DNA of 64,000 nucleotides from assembly GCA_029990175.1 (NCBI GenBank), contig JARKIP010000033.1, forward strand, positions 5,394,001-5,458,000, written 5' to 3'. The translations under genes were made by a program, and so were the position numbers. The stretch comes from Petunia secreta. Taxonomy: Eukaryota > Streptophyta > Magnoliopsida > Solanales > Solanaceae. The notes beneath the pieces are model-generated. The model was not told the DNA's origin and searched no databases. It was given only the letters and a program-made list of their open reading frames with translations. Positions within the stretch are counted from its first letter, which is position 1, and each line of letters opens with the position of its first letter. Positions 11,323 to 22,329 of this stretch are shown here, one piece after another.

Positions 11323-11334
11323 TGGTATCAGAGC
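11323..11334 (+). other. Primer-binding site, initiator Met tRNA type
   Basis: TGGTATCAGAGC, two bases after the LTR end. It marks the start of the internal region of the decayed gypsy element later split by the Athila insertion. Confidence 0.9.
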
Positions 11335-11566
11335 TTAGGCTTGAAAAAAGACGAGGAAAATTTTGTGACAAACACAACTCTAATCATGGCGAGTAACTTG
11401 AAAATGAATAGTAAGCAGGTAGATGCACTCGAAGAAGCTATCGAGGGGCTATGACAGATCACTAGGAAATTTCCTAATCTGAAAGGCAGCCTTGAGAAGA
11501 AACTTATCAATTTGCTTACTTACCTCGCACAAAAGATTGAGCCAAACATTGCTCACGTGAGCCAGA

Positions 11567-12911
11567 TGTTGCTCCCAAACGCACACGCAAGCATACGTGG
11601 TCGACAAGTAATAAAGTGATAAATCGAGTATCGTTCCCACGAGGACTATTCAGACTGAATTCTAACAAACAATTTATATAAACTATTCAGGGATCTTTTT
11701 CCAATATTGAGGATTTTATTAACTAAAGAACAGTAATTAAGAGGGTAAAAGTGAATTCAAGCACTGGAGCAAAACTTGGTTGTTATCAGTAATAAGGAGA
11801 CGGTCCAGCGTCAGAGTTACGAACAATCCAGTTGAGTTTTCCAATTGATTCCACTTCTTAAATCCTGGGTTACTAACTAACAGAGTAAATGTACCCGTGA
11901 AAACCTTTCGATTCTTCACGGTCTATGCAGGCTACTCCAATCCCTATATGTCTAAAGGTTGAATCACGTGCACGCATTAACGAATTCTGTAATTAGTTAA
12001 ACTAGGCGAGCAAGTATATGTCTATCCTACTCACAAATTGGTTCCCCGATGCCCGGGTTCACAAACTAGTCCTATTCTTTCTTATTACGTAATTAAATTC
12101 CCTCTTTCGAGTTCAATCTAAAAACCATAGATAATGCGTAATAATCGGGCCCTGACAATTACACAAGTGAAATCAAGAAAGAATAAGTAATCCGTTATGG
12201 GATTCAATCAATGGGAATCAATCTTCAAACATCAACCTTCATGTAATACTCTAACCCTAGAGCGATATATTTAGCCACGCATACTCATAATAACAACACA
12301 AAGATTTGATGAAATAATGAAATAATGATGAAATAAATTAATGGAAGGAAGAAAAACCCTTGTTCTTGATGTTATGAGCTCTCCAATTTGCTCCAAAGTC
12401 TGAACTCCTTTCAAAAACTAAGTAAAAGACTATTTATAGTGTTTGCAAACACCTAGTAATAAGTTAGACCCAATCCTAGACGAAATAGGAAGTGAAAAAC
12501 CGCACACGGGGCGCTATAACGGGCGCCCCGCGCCTCGGAAAGCGCCCAAACAACCAGTAGCGTCAGATTTTGAGCGCCTTTGGCACGTGGCGCGCAAGGA
12601 ATAGCGCTGGGGCACTGGGCGCGGTGGGTGGCGCGCCACGTGCCTTACAGCGCCAGGCCAATTTCGTGTTTTCTTGCTCCTTTGCTCGCTTCGTGTCGTG
12701 CCTTCGTGTGCTCAACCCAATCCTCAATCAAAATCCAATATTTTCTTGCTCAATCATGCTCTTAAAAGCTCCAATTGCACTGCATAACAACCTACATACA
12801 CACGACATAAAATTAGTGCAAAACCACATTCACAAACTATAAAACGAGTGCAAAACAAGCTCAAATATGCGGAAATATTAAGGAAATATAGGCATAAAAT
12901 GCCAAACATCA
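11567..12911 (-). repeat. Athila 3' LTR
   Basis: 1345 bp, starting tgttgctccc and ending aacatca on the plus strand. It matches the right-hand LTR almost base for base. Unlike the AT-rich remainder it has a GC-rich block near 12480-12680 with several ggcgc strings. Short open frames inside it are repeated in the other LTR and are not genes. Confidence 0.95.
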
Positions 12912-12930
12912 CCACCCCACACTTGAATCC
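12912..12930 (-). other. Polypurine tract of the Athila element
   Basis: Read on the minus strand this is AAGTGTGGGGTGG directly before the LTR, the purine-rich primer for plus-strand DNA synthesis. Confidence 0.85.
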
Positions 12931-14942
12931 TTGCTCGCCCTCGAGCAAGTCACAACTCACTTCCTAACCTAGGTAAAACAGGTCTGCCTATGACTATGGT
13001 TGATACCGACCATTGAACCAATGCACACATGACTACTATGGATCCACAACATGCCAACAAATTATCAAAATAAAAAAATATGAGAACAACCACCCCAAAA
13101 TAGCTCAAGTGCACAAAGTCAACTTAATGCAACCATGATCCCACAAAATCACACCTATCTACTCAACCAAGAACCATGAACTTCACCTATTTCATTCAAA
13201 CCACGTGCCCTCACCAATATGAAGCAAAAGAGTGCCCCCCAAAAATCACACAAGACAATCAACAACATGAATAGAACGGGGGCAATACAAATGAATTCAC
13301 TTACTCTCATGAAAAGCTCACATGTCACACACAATGTACCATAGGCTTGCCCGTAGTGTAGGACTCCACTAATGTAAGCTCACTCCAATCGGGATTAACC
13401 AGGACTTTAGAAAGGTCGTAATGTAGGCTAAGGGGCGGGTAGGATACGTATGGTAATAGTGACTACCTCCCTAAGCACTTTAATACATCACAATTAATTA
13501 AGCACAAGTCTCACCAAGCCACCCAATCAACACTTCCTACACATACACCTTCTCACACGTAGCATTTTTCATTTAAGCACACACTAGCAAGGAATGGATA
13601 TCTTTTTCTCTTCTTATTTATTTTTCCACAATTTTTTTCTTTCTTTGCTATTTTTTTCTTTTTCTATTTCATTATCTTCCAACCTTGCCAATGCTTTTCA
13701 CTACTTCACAATTTTAACAATTATTCCCCTTCATTAGTTCCACTCAAAAACCTCTCAAAATCCAACCACCACTCCAAAATAACAACACAATATCAATAAA
13801 GTGCTTAAGGAGTAAAGGGCCAAAAGAGTCAATTTAGAACAAATGGGTAGGCTCGGGGTGTGGGTGCCAACATAAAGGGTCAAAGAAATCACAACAACAA
13901 TTTTTTTCCAAGGTATATATGTAAGGGTAGACAAACAAAAGAAGGCCTTGTATCATTTCCCGACTAGAGCAAACCTAGGATTTCGCTTTGCACACACACG
14001 GGGCAAGTTCTAGACATTAATATGCAACATGGAGTATAATAAGAACATGCCTCACAATACACATTGCACATGGTCCACACAAAAAGGTTCCATCAACAAC
14101 TCTCAACTAAGCATCTAGAATGCAACTTGTGGGAATTTAAGCACTCATGCACAAAGGTTCACAATAAAGCCAAGCAAGTGGACTCAAGCATCTCAAGGGG
14201 GTCGTTCCATTTTTTTTTCTAGGCATGCATCACAATTAAAACCCAAGGACACCACAAATAGCACATGCAATCAAGTTCAAGTCCACCGGTATCAAACAAA
14301 TCAAAGGCACCTAGCATTCCACCTATTCCTTCGTCTAGGGCCACCAATAACTAACTATTCTAATCCTAAAAATAAAAAACTGCCCGGTTCAAAGGCCTCC
14401 CCGTGGAAAAGAACCGAGGCTATAAGAAAAACCACGGGTGGATGACATGTACCACTAATAAAAACTAAAAGGAAAATCTTTTTGGAATTTTTCATTGGTT
14501 TTCTAATTTTTTTTTTCATATATTAAAGCAAGAAATAAATCAAAATAAAGTCAAGTGACAAAACAAAAACCTACGGCATGCATCCCTAACCTCAAAAATA
14601 GATAAAGGGTAGTTCCCCACCCCACACTTAAACTAAGCACTGTCCTTAGTGCTAAAAATAAGAAAGTGCAAGGTAAAGAAAACTTCCCTGAAGGCTCTAG
14701 TCCTTGGTGCTAGCATCCTCCAAGCTTCCATATAGTATGAGGTACTCAGACTTCCCTCATCAGGTCATCAATATTAGGCAAGGGTGAGGACACCCCACAC
14801 TTAGCCTCGACATTACATGAACCTGCAATCCAAGGAAAAACAACAACTACGTGACACTATAAATAAAATAATACAAGTACAAACTCGGGTTGCCTCCCGA
14901 GAAGCGCCTTAGTTAACGTCGTGGCACGACGACACCTTTAGC
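12931..14942 (-). other. Athila 3' internal region, no coding sequence
   Basis: About 2 kb between the protease frame and the 3' LTR. On the minus strand it opens (14940 down to 14880) with a phrase ending CACGACGTTAACTAAGGCGC then CTTCTCGGGAGGCAACCC, which I recall following the end of pol in full Athila elements. Pol appears to have been removed in one step between protease and this point. Two further copies of the AAGTGTGGGG polypurine string lie at about 14619-14632 and 14791-14803. No env-like frame is visible. Confidence 0.65.
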
Positions 14943-16154
14943 TCACTTCCAGCCTTTATGTCTTCTCTTCTTACGCCGAACCTTTGCTTTCTTCCCTTCT
15001 TTTAGAGAACCCATCTTCAACTTCACATGTGGTTTACTTCCATCTTCTTGTTTGACACATTCAATCATACAGCACTCTTCCACCTTAGCTATGTGCTCCT
15101 TCTCATTATAAACCTTGAAAGTAACCTTTTCTCCATGCGCTCTAACAGTCATCTCACCCTGCTCCATGTCAATAATTGCCTTCGAGGTGACTAAGAATGG
15201 TCTCCCCAAAATGATTGGAGCTTCTCGGTCCTCTTCATAATCTAGGACTACAAAATCAGCAGAGAATGTAAACTTACCAACTTTTAGCAACACATCCTCC
15301 AACTTACCATCATGGTGAGTGAGTGATCTATCCGCCATCTTAAGAGTAACTGAAGAGGGCTTGATTGCTCCTAGCCCTAACCTTTTGCAAACAGACAAAG
15401 GCATGAGATTTATGCTCGCCCCCAAATCACACAAGGCTCCAGTGATATTATGCTCTCCAATGGTGCAAGGAATAGTAAACCTCCCAGGATCTTGAAGTTT
15501 TGGAGGTAGCTTGCTCAAGATTGTGCTACACTCCTCAACTAACTCAACTGTATCTATCTCTTGAGGCTTTTTCTTCTTGACTAAAATTTCTTTTAAGAAC
15601 TTCACAAAGGATGGCATCAATTCAAACACATCAGTCAAAGGAATATTAACTTGAAGTTCTTTCAACATACTCACAAAATTTTGATACTGGGCCAAATCCT
15701 TCGATGGTAATAGTCTCTGCGGGAATGGTGGAGGTGGCAGAGGTGCCTCCTTTTTCTCTTCTTTCTTCTTTACCTTCTCCATTTTTTCAACTTTTTCTAT
15801 TTCAGCTCTCTCCTCGGACTTGGCCATCAGCTCTCCACCTTCTATTAAAGTCACTGCAAGACATTGTTCAGGCTCTTTTTTCACAGTGCTTATTTCTCCC
15901 ACCAACTGCCCCAACTGGTGCTCTAGGTTCTTGTGAGCATTGGCAATATCTTGTATGGCCACTGCATGGGCTGCAGTATCAGCTATCATTCTCTGCTGGC
16001 CCGCCATCAACTGCTTTAACATCTCTTCAACTGAATAGCTAACCTGCTGTGGTGAAGGTGGAAGTGGGTGGTAATTATTCGGGGCTCTCGTATTACCTTG
16101 ATAATAACTATTACCAAACTGATTTTGACCCTGCAGCCTGTTTTGATTACCCAC
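14943..16154 (-). CDS. Athila Gag C-terminal part plus protease
   Basis: A 403-codon frame in phase with the upstream gag frame, from which one TGA separates it. After a Gln/Asn-rich start comes a coiled-coil region, a Lys/Glu-rich and proline stretch (near residues 110-150), and an aspartic protease with CDLGAS at about residue 242 followed by NLMPLSV and, later, ILGRPFL. DLGAS in place of DTG/DSG is usual in Athila as I know it. The protein ends in a Lys/Arg-rich tail resembling a nuclear-localisation signal. The annotated start (16154) is the first ATG after the TGA; the natural product is probably the longer fusion from 17027. Confidence 0.85.
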   Translation of the reverse strand: MGNQNRLQGQNQFGNSYYQGNTRAPNNYHPLPPSPQQVSYSVEEMLKQLMAGQQRMIADTAAHAVAIQDIANAHKNLEHQLGQLVGEISTVKKEPEQCLAVTLIEGGELMAKSEERAEIEKVEKMEKVKKKEEKKEAPLPPPPFPQRLLPSKDLAQYQNFVSMLKELQVNIPLTDVFELMPSFVKFLKEILVKKKKPQEIDTVELVEECSTILSKLPPKLQDPGRFTIPCTIGEHNITGALCDLGASINLMPLSVCKRLGLGAIKPSSVTLKMADRSLTHHDGKLEDVLLKVGKFTFSADFVVLDYEEDREAPIILGRPFLVTSKAIIDMEQGEMTVRAHGEKVTFKVYNEKEHIAKVEECCMIECVKQEDGSKPHVKLKMGSLKEGKKAKVRRKKRRHKGWK

Positions 16155-16217
16155 GTAATAAACTGACTCTAGATTAGAGGAGCAAACCTCTGTAGCATGG
16201 TCTTGACCACAAACCTC
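16155..16217 (-). other. Zinc knuckle at the gag break
   Basis: In the frame shared by the two coding pieces this stretch reads EVCGQDHATEVC immediately after the TGA. It is a CX2CX3HX4C knuckle whose first cysteine codon is the stop codon itself. Confidence 0.8.
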
Positions 16218-17027
16218 TCAAAAACTCTGGAGTTGTTGCACTGGAGCTACTGGTTGCTGAGCCTTTGGCAGAGCTAACTTGCTAATTTGATTGAAAATAG
16301 CATCCATCCTCGCCCGTAGCTCTGAAACTACATCTAACTGAAGTACCCCTCCAGATTTCTGCGTAATAGCTCTACCATCTCCCTTCCAATCAGGATTGCT
16401 CTGCGAAAACTTATATAGCAAATCATAAATTTGATCAAAATGTAAGGCCAGTACTTGGCCTCCAGCAGCAGCATCAACTACGATCTTAGTGTGTTGGTTC
16501 AACCCCTCAACAAAAGTGTGTGTAACAACCTCATTTGATTGGTTGTGGTGTGGACAATCTCGCAATAAAGCTTTGAATCGCTCCCAGGCTGAATACAAGG
16601 ATTCTCCTTCTAACTGTCTGAAGGACATAATTTCGCTCCTCAGCCGGGCTGTCTTGGCAGACGGATAAAATTTTGCCAAGAACTTCTTAGCCAAATCCTC
16701 CGAAGTAGTGATAGACCCAGACTTTTCAGCCTTTAACCACTTCCTTGCTGCCTCAATCAGTGAAAACGGGAACAACGTCAAGCGAACATAATCAATAGGA
16801 ACACCCGCTGGTGTATAAGTATCACTGATCTCCAGAAAGTTCTGAATGTGTTGCTGCGGATCCTCATGAAGTAATCCACCATATTGTCCAGTCACATGCA
16901 GCAACTGAATCATGCCGGACTTAATCTCAAAGCCCCCGGTGATAGCGGGCTTAACTATGCTCGATGCTACTCTCTCCAGGCTGGGGAGAGCAACATCTCG
17001 CACAGCTAAAGCTTGTTCTTCTGCCAT
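16218..17027 (-). CDS. gag: Athila Gag, N-terminal part
   Basis: 269 codons from the first ATG after the PBS. It is the capsid part of an Athila Gag: a K..MIQLLH..GQYGGLLHEDP..H..NF block near residues 37-70, then a W-rich central part (ARKWLKAEK) and a PHHNQ..VTHTFVEGLN block near residues 155-175, all familiar from Athila/Ty3 Gag. It would form the particle that packages element RNA. The frame ends in a TGA at 16218-16220 at the zinc knuckle, after which the same frame stays open for another 1.27 kb. The stop looks like a point change of a cysteine codon. Confidence 0.88.
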   Translation of the reverse strand: MAEEQALAVRDVALPSLERVASSIVKPAITGGFEIKSGMIQLLHVTGQYGGLLHEDPQQHIQNFLEISDTYTPAGVPIDYVRLTLFPFSLIEAARKWLKAEKSGSITTSEDLAKKFLAKFYPSAKTARLRSEIMSFRQLEGESLYSAWERFKALLRDCPHHNQSNEVVTHTFVEGLNQHTKIVVDAAAGGQVLALHFDQIYDLLYKFSQSNPDWKGDGRAITQKSGGVLQLDVVSELRARMDAIFNQISKLALPKAQQPVAPVQQLQSF

Positions 17028-17144
17028 TCCTGTAGGTAAAGATCAAGCAGGACCTAATACCTGAAACAGCACAAAACTCAAAATAAAAATTAAACCTGAA
17101 TAGAAAGTAATAAACTGTTCAAAAAGAAATCAGTCGATTGTTTA

Positions 17145-17163
17145 GTCCCCGGCAACGGCGCCA
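17145..17163 (-). other. Primer-binding site of the Athila element
   Basis: TGGCGCCGTTGCCGGGGAC on the minus strand, six bases after the LTR end. This is the Athila-type PBS, usually assigned to tRNA-Asp. Confidence 0.93.
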
Positions 17164-17169
17164 AAAACT

Positions 17170-18514
17170 TGTTGCTCCCAAACGCACACGCAAGTATACG
17201 TGGTCGACAAGTAATAAAGTGATAAATCGAGTATCGTTCCCACGAGGACTATTCAGACTGAATTCTAACAAACAATTTATATAAACTATTCAGGGATCTT
17301 TTTCCAATATTGAGGATTTTATTAACTAAAGAACAGTAATTAAGAGGGTAAAAGTGAATTCAAGCACTGGAGCAAAACTTGGTTGTTATCAGTAATAAGG
17401 AGACGGTCCAGGGTCAGAGTTACGAACAATCCAGTTGAGTTTTCCAATTGATTCCACTTCTTAAATCCCGGGTTACTAACTAACGGAGTAAATGTACCCG
17501 TGAAAACCTTTCGATTCTTCACGGTCTATGCAGGCTACTCCAATCCCTATATGTCTATAGGTTGAATCACGTGCACGCATTAACGAATTCTGTAATTAGT
17601 TAAACTAGGCGAGCAAGTATATGTCTATCCTACTCACAAATTGGTTCCCCGATGCCCGGGTTCACAAACTAGTCCTATCTTTTCTTATTACGTAATTAAA
17701 TTCCCTCTTTCGAGTTCAATCTAAAAACCATAGATAATGCGTAATAATCGGGCCCTGACAATTACACAAGTGAAATCAAGAAAGAATAAGTAACCCGTTA
17801 TGGGATTCAATCAATGGGAATCAATCTTCAAACATCAACCTTCATGTAATACTCTAACCCTAGAGCGATATATTTAGCCACGCATACTCATAATAACAAC
17901 ACAAAGATTTGATGAAATAATGAAATAATGATGAAATAAATTAATGGAAGGAAGAAAAACCCTTGTTCTTGATGTTATGAGCTCTCCAATTTGCTCCAAA
18001 GTCTGAACTCCTTTCAAAAACTAAGTAAAAGACTATTTATAGTGTTTGCAAACACCTAGTAATAAGTTAGACCCAATCCTAGACGAAATAGGAAGTGAAA
18101 AACCGCACACGGGGCGCTATAACGGGCGCCCCGCGCCTCGGAAAGCGCCCAAACAACCAGTAGCGTCAGATTTTGAGCGCCTTTGGCACGTGGCGCGCAA
18201 GGAATAGCGCTGGGGCACTGGGTGCGGTGGGTGGCGCGCCACGTGCCTTACAGCGCCAGGCCAATTTCGTGTTTTCTTGCTCCTTTGCTCGCTTCGTGTC
18301 GTGCCTTCGTGTGCTCAACCCAATCCTCAATCAAAATCCAATATTTTCTTGCTCAATCATGCTCTTAAAAGCTCCAATTGTACTGCATAACAACCTACAT
18401 ACACACGACATAAAATTAGTGCAAAACCACATTCACAAACTATAAAACGAGTGCAAAAGAAGTTCAAATATGCGAAAATATTAAAGAAATATAGGCATAA
18501 AATGCCAAACATCA
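17170..18514 (-). repeat. Athila 5' LTR
   Basis: Second copy of the 1345-bp LTR, next to the PBS. It differs from the left copy by about 14 scattered substitutions and no indels that I could see. Confidence 0.95.
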
Positions 18515-18990
18515 CCAGAATGTAGAAAAATGATTATGTTGAGCTTGCGGGAGTCTATGCTAGGCTTGAGAAAAGTGAAACTAAACTTAATGAGCATCAA
18601 CAAATACATAAAGAAGCAATATTTAGAGCTTCCATGCAGAGCCTTCTTATATGATGGGGAAATTTGGTAGGGTGCTATGACTTTGGCACCCAATCACAAA
18701 GATTAAGGTACCTAGACCTAAATTCTATGGTGGTTCTCGAAATGCAAAGGAGGCCGAAAACTTTATATTCAATGTAGAATAGTTCTTTGAGACCATCGGT
18801 GCGTTGGAAGAAAACAAGAAAGTCAAAACTACCATCATGTACTTTCAAGATGATTCCAAGCTATGGTGGTGGGGAAACATAAAAACCATCAGGGCTGATG
18901 TATACAATTGGCTACATGGGATGATCCAAAATCAGCTATCTGATAAGTTGGTAAAATACCAACTTAAGACCGCATTCTACTTTTCTTCTT

Positions 18991-19633
18991 GAATTGTAAA
19001 GTGGTCATTTATGAGTTACGTTAATTGAATTTGCTTGGTTTCAAGTTATAGATTAATAATAATAAGAAAGAAGCTAAATTAACCAAGAATCAAGAAGTTT
19101 TGCAAAATTGAGGAGTTGTTGGAAAGAACAGGAAAGAGCTATAGCCAATTTATTAAAAGGTGGCCGCTAAAATACAAGGATGCGGCCAAAAGCTAAAAGT
19201 AGAGAGTCCAGAAGAGTAGACTTCTGAGGTGCCCAGAAAGGTGGTCACCCTTGTGAGGAATGCGATCACCCCTACCTTTCGAGAAAATGCTATGCGGCCA
19301 CTAAAATGTTAGTGTAGGCCTAATGTTCTTGAAGGTAAAAGAGAGGCCAAAGACTTCCTAAAAAGCAAACCGCCATTGTGAATTATGTGGCCACTTGTAT
19401 GCAGCCAAACCTGCAATCAATTCTAAGATAAAGTTCAAAATCTAGAAAGGTGGCTGCCAAATGCAAATACGCAGCTGCCTAAGGCTCGAAGGACAATTTT
19501 TTACGTGAAATTTTTTAATTAGTATAAATAGAATATTTATAAGTCATTTAGAAGATCTTTTCTTAGAATAACTTGTTGTGGAATGTTCTTTACTCTTTTT
19601 AGTAACTTTCAATCATTTGGGAAGATTCAAACC
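18991..19633 (+). repeat. LTR-like region with GCGGCC strings, unassigned
   Basis: It holds repeated gcggcc/ggtggcc/ggtggtcacc strings at 19140-19460 and a TATA box TATAAATA at 19523-19530, then a T-rich leader. This looks like the U3-R part of an LTR into which Tat-1 inserted; the continuation may be 26105-26691. No partner LTR is in the window. No coding frame was recognised. Confidence 0.4.
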
Positions 19634-20112
19634 TGTGTCGGAAAAAATATGCCATCTATGATTACGGAGATATGAGTCCAGCTGGCAAGGCTAGATTTTA
19701 CTTACATGTTATCTGGCGCAGAGCATACACGCCTGCTCCTCAAGCCACAACCACTCAGATGGTACGAGCATAGGATGCAACATATACATCTCGCCGCCTT
19801 AGGGTTTACAATATCCTAGTTAGGATTTAGTATATATTGCCGTCTTGAGTATACAGGTCCACGACTTTATTAGTCTTTGTTACCATAATTAGGACTAGAT
19901 AAATCATAGCTATAAATACCGCTCTTATCATTTTATTGTACAATTAAGTGATTCATACTGAATCCGGCTATTATTAAGAAATGATACTATTTACTTTCTT
20001 GTCAATTATTTTTCTCTCTATTTCCTGTATTTTCCTTCATATTTACCGTATTTTTTGTGACCTCTTCCAAATTTAATTGTTTAACCTAGACGAACAAATT
20101 TAGGCATAAACA
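19634..20112 (+). repeat. Tat-1 5' LTR
   Basis: 479 bp, starting tgtgtcgg and ending ggcataaaca, with TATAAATA at 19921-19928. The same LTR family recurs at 25711, 26692, 33301 and, inverted, at 38080 and 57760. Confidence 0.9.
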
Positions 20113-20115
20113 GTT

Positions 20116-20134
20116 TGGCACCCACCGTGGGGCC
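20116..20134 (+). other. Primer-binding site of Tat-1
   Basis: TGGCACCCACCGTGGGGCC, four bases after the LTR end. It corresponds to the TGGCGCCCACCGTGGGGCC-type PBS seen in Tat elements. Confidence 0.85.
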
Positions 20135-20173
20135 CAGGCAATTGTAGGTTTCTACGAAAGAAAAAACACAACT

Positions 20174-21740
20174 ATGTCTGACAACAACGTTCTAGAGAAC
20201 ACCGTTGGTGCGGTAGACAGTACCGAAAAGGATCCCAACGATCCTAACAGACGATCGAAGGACCCTACTAGAGATCCTATCTCTTGTAGTCAGTGACAAT
20301 AAAGACGATCGGCCACGTGGAAACAACTCCAGGCTCAGAGATTTCCTTGTTGATCTCTTCAAGACCCAGGCAGAACGGGGAGAGCAAAATTCGGCCAACA
20401 TGGTCAAAAAGCATGGTTCAGAAGTTAGAAGCGATGTTCGCTGGATCATCTCAGAGGCCAGCATCCCCGCGAGGATCAGTGCCCGTGAACGAATCAGCAT
20501 CCTCCATTCCTAATCAAAGACTCAATATAGAGGCCGTGCCAGGAAGCTCTGCAGCAGTTAGCAGTCAAAATCTCGAAGGAACACTTGTCATTCAGGACAT
20601 CCTAAAGAAAATGAAGGCCATCCACGATCGGATCGGTAAGGTGTCGGGTGCTCCGATCCACCTCAGGTTACCACTGTAGATGAGTAAAAGTTCTATAAGC
20701 ATGCATATAAAGCGAGTGTTGCACCGGTCCACGTACCTAAATACTTCCGCATGCCGGATAACCTCAAGTACGAAGGAACTACTGATCCGGACGAGCACAT
20801 CGCTGCTTATTATACAATCGTCAAAAGTAATGATATTACTAAAGAAGAAACTCAATCTGCTCTGGTGAAGAGGTTCGACTCGACCTTAAATAAAGGTGCC
20901 CTCACATGGCATACTCAGTTACTAATGGGGTCAATCGTGTCATTCACCCAAATGCAGGATTTGTTCAAGAAGGCACTTTCCGGAGCTTGCAAGCGAGAGA
21001 AATGCATTGAAGATATCTTTTATATTCGGTAATGCGACAACGAGATATTAAAATACTATCTAGAGAGATTTCAGAGGGAATGCATGGAGCTCCTTCCAGT
21101 TCCGAACAATACTGTTGTGGTAGCTTTTGGAAAGAGCCTGAATTCCAGGGGTTCATTAGCTGCTCAGGAGTTACAATGAAGTCTTGCTCAACACCCGGTG
21201 ACGGCATAGAATGCCTTACACCAGCGGTATAACGAGAAACTTCGTGTTGAACCGGATCCACCTATAGAGCAAAGCGAAGATACACGGAGAAAGTGAGTAG
21301 GCAGTCCACCTCTAGAAAGGGAAGGGATAGAGAACAAAAAGAAGGGTTCAGAGTCATGCAGAGTCGGGAAACAAAAGCAGTTCCCGAGGAACCGGATCAC
21401 ACGAGAAAAGCACAGAAATGCGCAACTTCAAAGACTTCGGGATGCGGGTGAATGCAGTAGAGCTAGTTGCCATTCACTTTAGGAAACTAGGTTCCAGGGT
21501 GCACTGGGCACCCACTATTAAGAGCGCGACAGGGTAGGGTTCAATGGCCTACTGCGATTTTCATCGGAGTAACAACCATGCAACAGTTGACTGTAAACCT
21601 TTGATGCTTGAAATTGAGCACTTGTTGAAGGAATGGCACCTTAAAGACTTGATCACGGAAGGAGTAAGACGATCTAGAGCGCCCGACACTAAAGATAAGC
21701 AGAGCATCAACGCAATTTTTCGCTATACTCAGGTCCGATG
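20174..21740 (+). pseudogene. gag: Tat-1 gag, frameshifted
   Basis: Begins MSDNN at 20174, as does the gag of Tat-3 (MSNDN). Coding pieces lie in different frames: about 20293-20679 with the LVIQDILKKM.AI.DRI motif, 20751-21032 with MPDNLKYEGTTDPDEH and a later LTWHTQLL..SI.SF.QMQDLF part typical of retrotransposon gag, and 21544-21740 with YCDFHRSNNHATVDC, the zinc-binding tail. At least three frameshifts and several stops break it. It cannot make a full Gag. Confidence 0.82.
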
Positions 21741-21799
21741 AAACTTGAAAGACTAAAGAACTGGAACTACCTGTTAGCCCAATTGCGTTCAACTAGGGA

Positions 21800-22240
21800 G
21801 ATGGGGAAAAAGAGCACCAGAAGGCCCTCACAATATTTTAAATTTGCTTGACTTCCAGATTGAACAAGCTTTGATTGACATGGGAGGTGATGTCAACATC
21901 ATTCGGTAAGAGGCATTGCAGAAGATGAGGCAACACCATCGGATAGTTCTGAGCCCCTGTAGGATAACCAACTTCAACATCGTCTATGAAAAACTTTTTG
22001 GGGAGCTAGTTCTGTCGGTCTATATTCCAGGTTTGACGAGCATAATACCGTTTTGGGCACTAGCTTGTTATCTCTCATACGACGTCATTCTGGGGCGACC
22101 ATAGATACACAAAGTAAAGGGAGTACCCTCAACACTTCACCAAGTCTTTAGATACCCGACCCCGTATGGGATCAATGACTTACGGAGTGAGAGGACAGAG
22201 AAAGTCAAGTACCCGGTAAGAGCTCCGATGCAAGGTCGAA
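21800..22240 (+). pseudogene. Tat-1 protease remnant
   Basis: The translation reads ALIDMGGDVNIIR, a degenerate D-x-G active site with a stop after it, then a strand ending YDVILGRP, the second conserved protease motif. The same region in Tat-3 reads ALVDLGSNMNIIRW and is better preserved. In-frame stops at the position after IIR and after ILGRP show it is dead. Confidence 0.75.
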
Positions 22241-22329
22241 AGTAGAAGTAAATATGATCGATAGGGAGTCACTATGGGGCGCATCCATTGAGCGAGAATC
22301 TAGAATAATAATAGGAGAGCTAAGAGAGT

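Larger units (their letters stand above)
11567..18514 (-). mobile_element. Complete non-autonomous Athila element (gag and protease only)
   Basis: Two 1345-bp LTRs (11567-12911 and 17170-18514) lie in direct orientation, with the 5-bp TSD CCAGA at 11562-11566 and 18515-18519. The PBS on the minus strand reads TGGCGCCGTTGCCGGGGAC, the Athila type, and the polypurine tract is next to the left LTR. The 4.26 kb interior encodes gag and protease, then reaches the 3' region with no reverse transcriptase, RNase H or integrase. I count about 14 single-base differences between the LTRs by eye, near 1 percent, so the insertion is young. It must have been moved by enzymes from full Athila copies. Confidence 0.95.
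11385..18990 (+). pseudogene. gag: Decayed gypsy gag, split by the Athila element
   Basis: Gag starts at ATG 11386 (MASNLKMNSKQ) and is stopped by a TGA at 11452-11454. The reading carries on to 11566, where the Athila element begins, and resumes at 18520 beyond the second copy of its CCAGA target repeat. From about 18700 to 18990 the translation has the retrotransposon gag pattern (P-K-FYGGSRNAKEAENF, then an MYFQDDSKLWWW stretch) with further stops. After 18990 the similarity ends, so the rest of gag and all of pol are missing. This is an old element that served as a landing site. Confidence 0.75.

Noticed and set aside
12570..12842. 90-codon frame, repeated at 18173-18445
   Set aside because: It lies in both Athila LTRs and has no family or start context; the duplication is the LTR itself.
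15704..16042. 112-codon plus-strand frame
   Set aside because: Shadow of the Athila gag-protease frame.
20192..20500. 102-codon minus-strand frame
   Set aside because: Shadow of decayed Tat-1 gag; no conserved partner at the same place in Tat-3.
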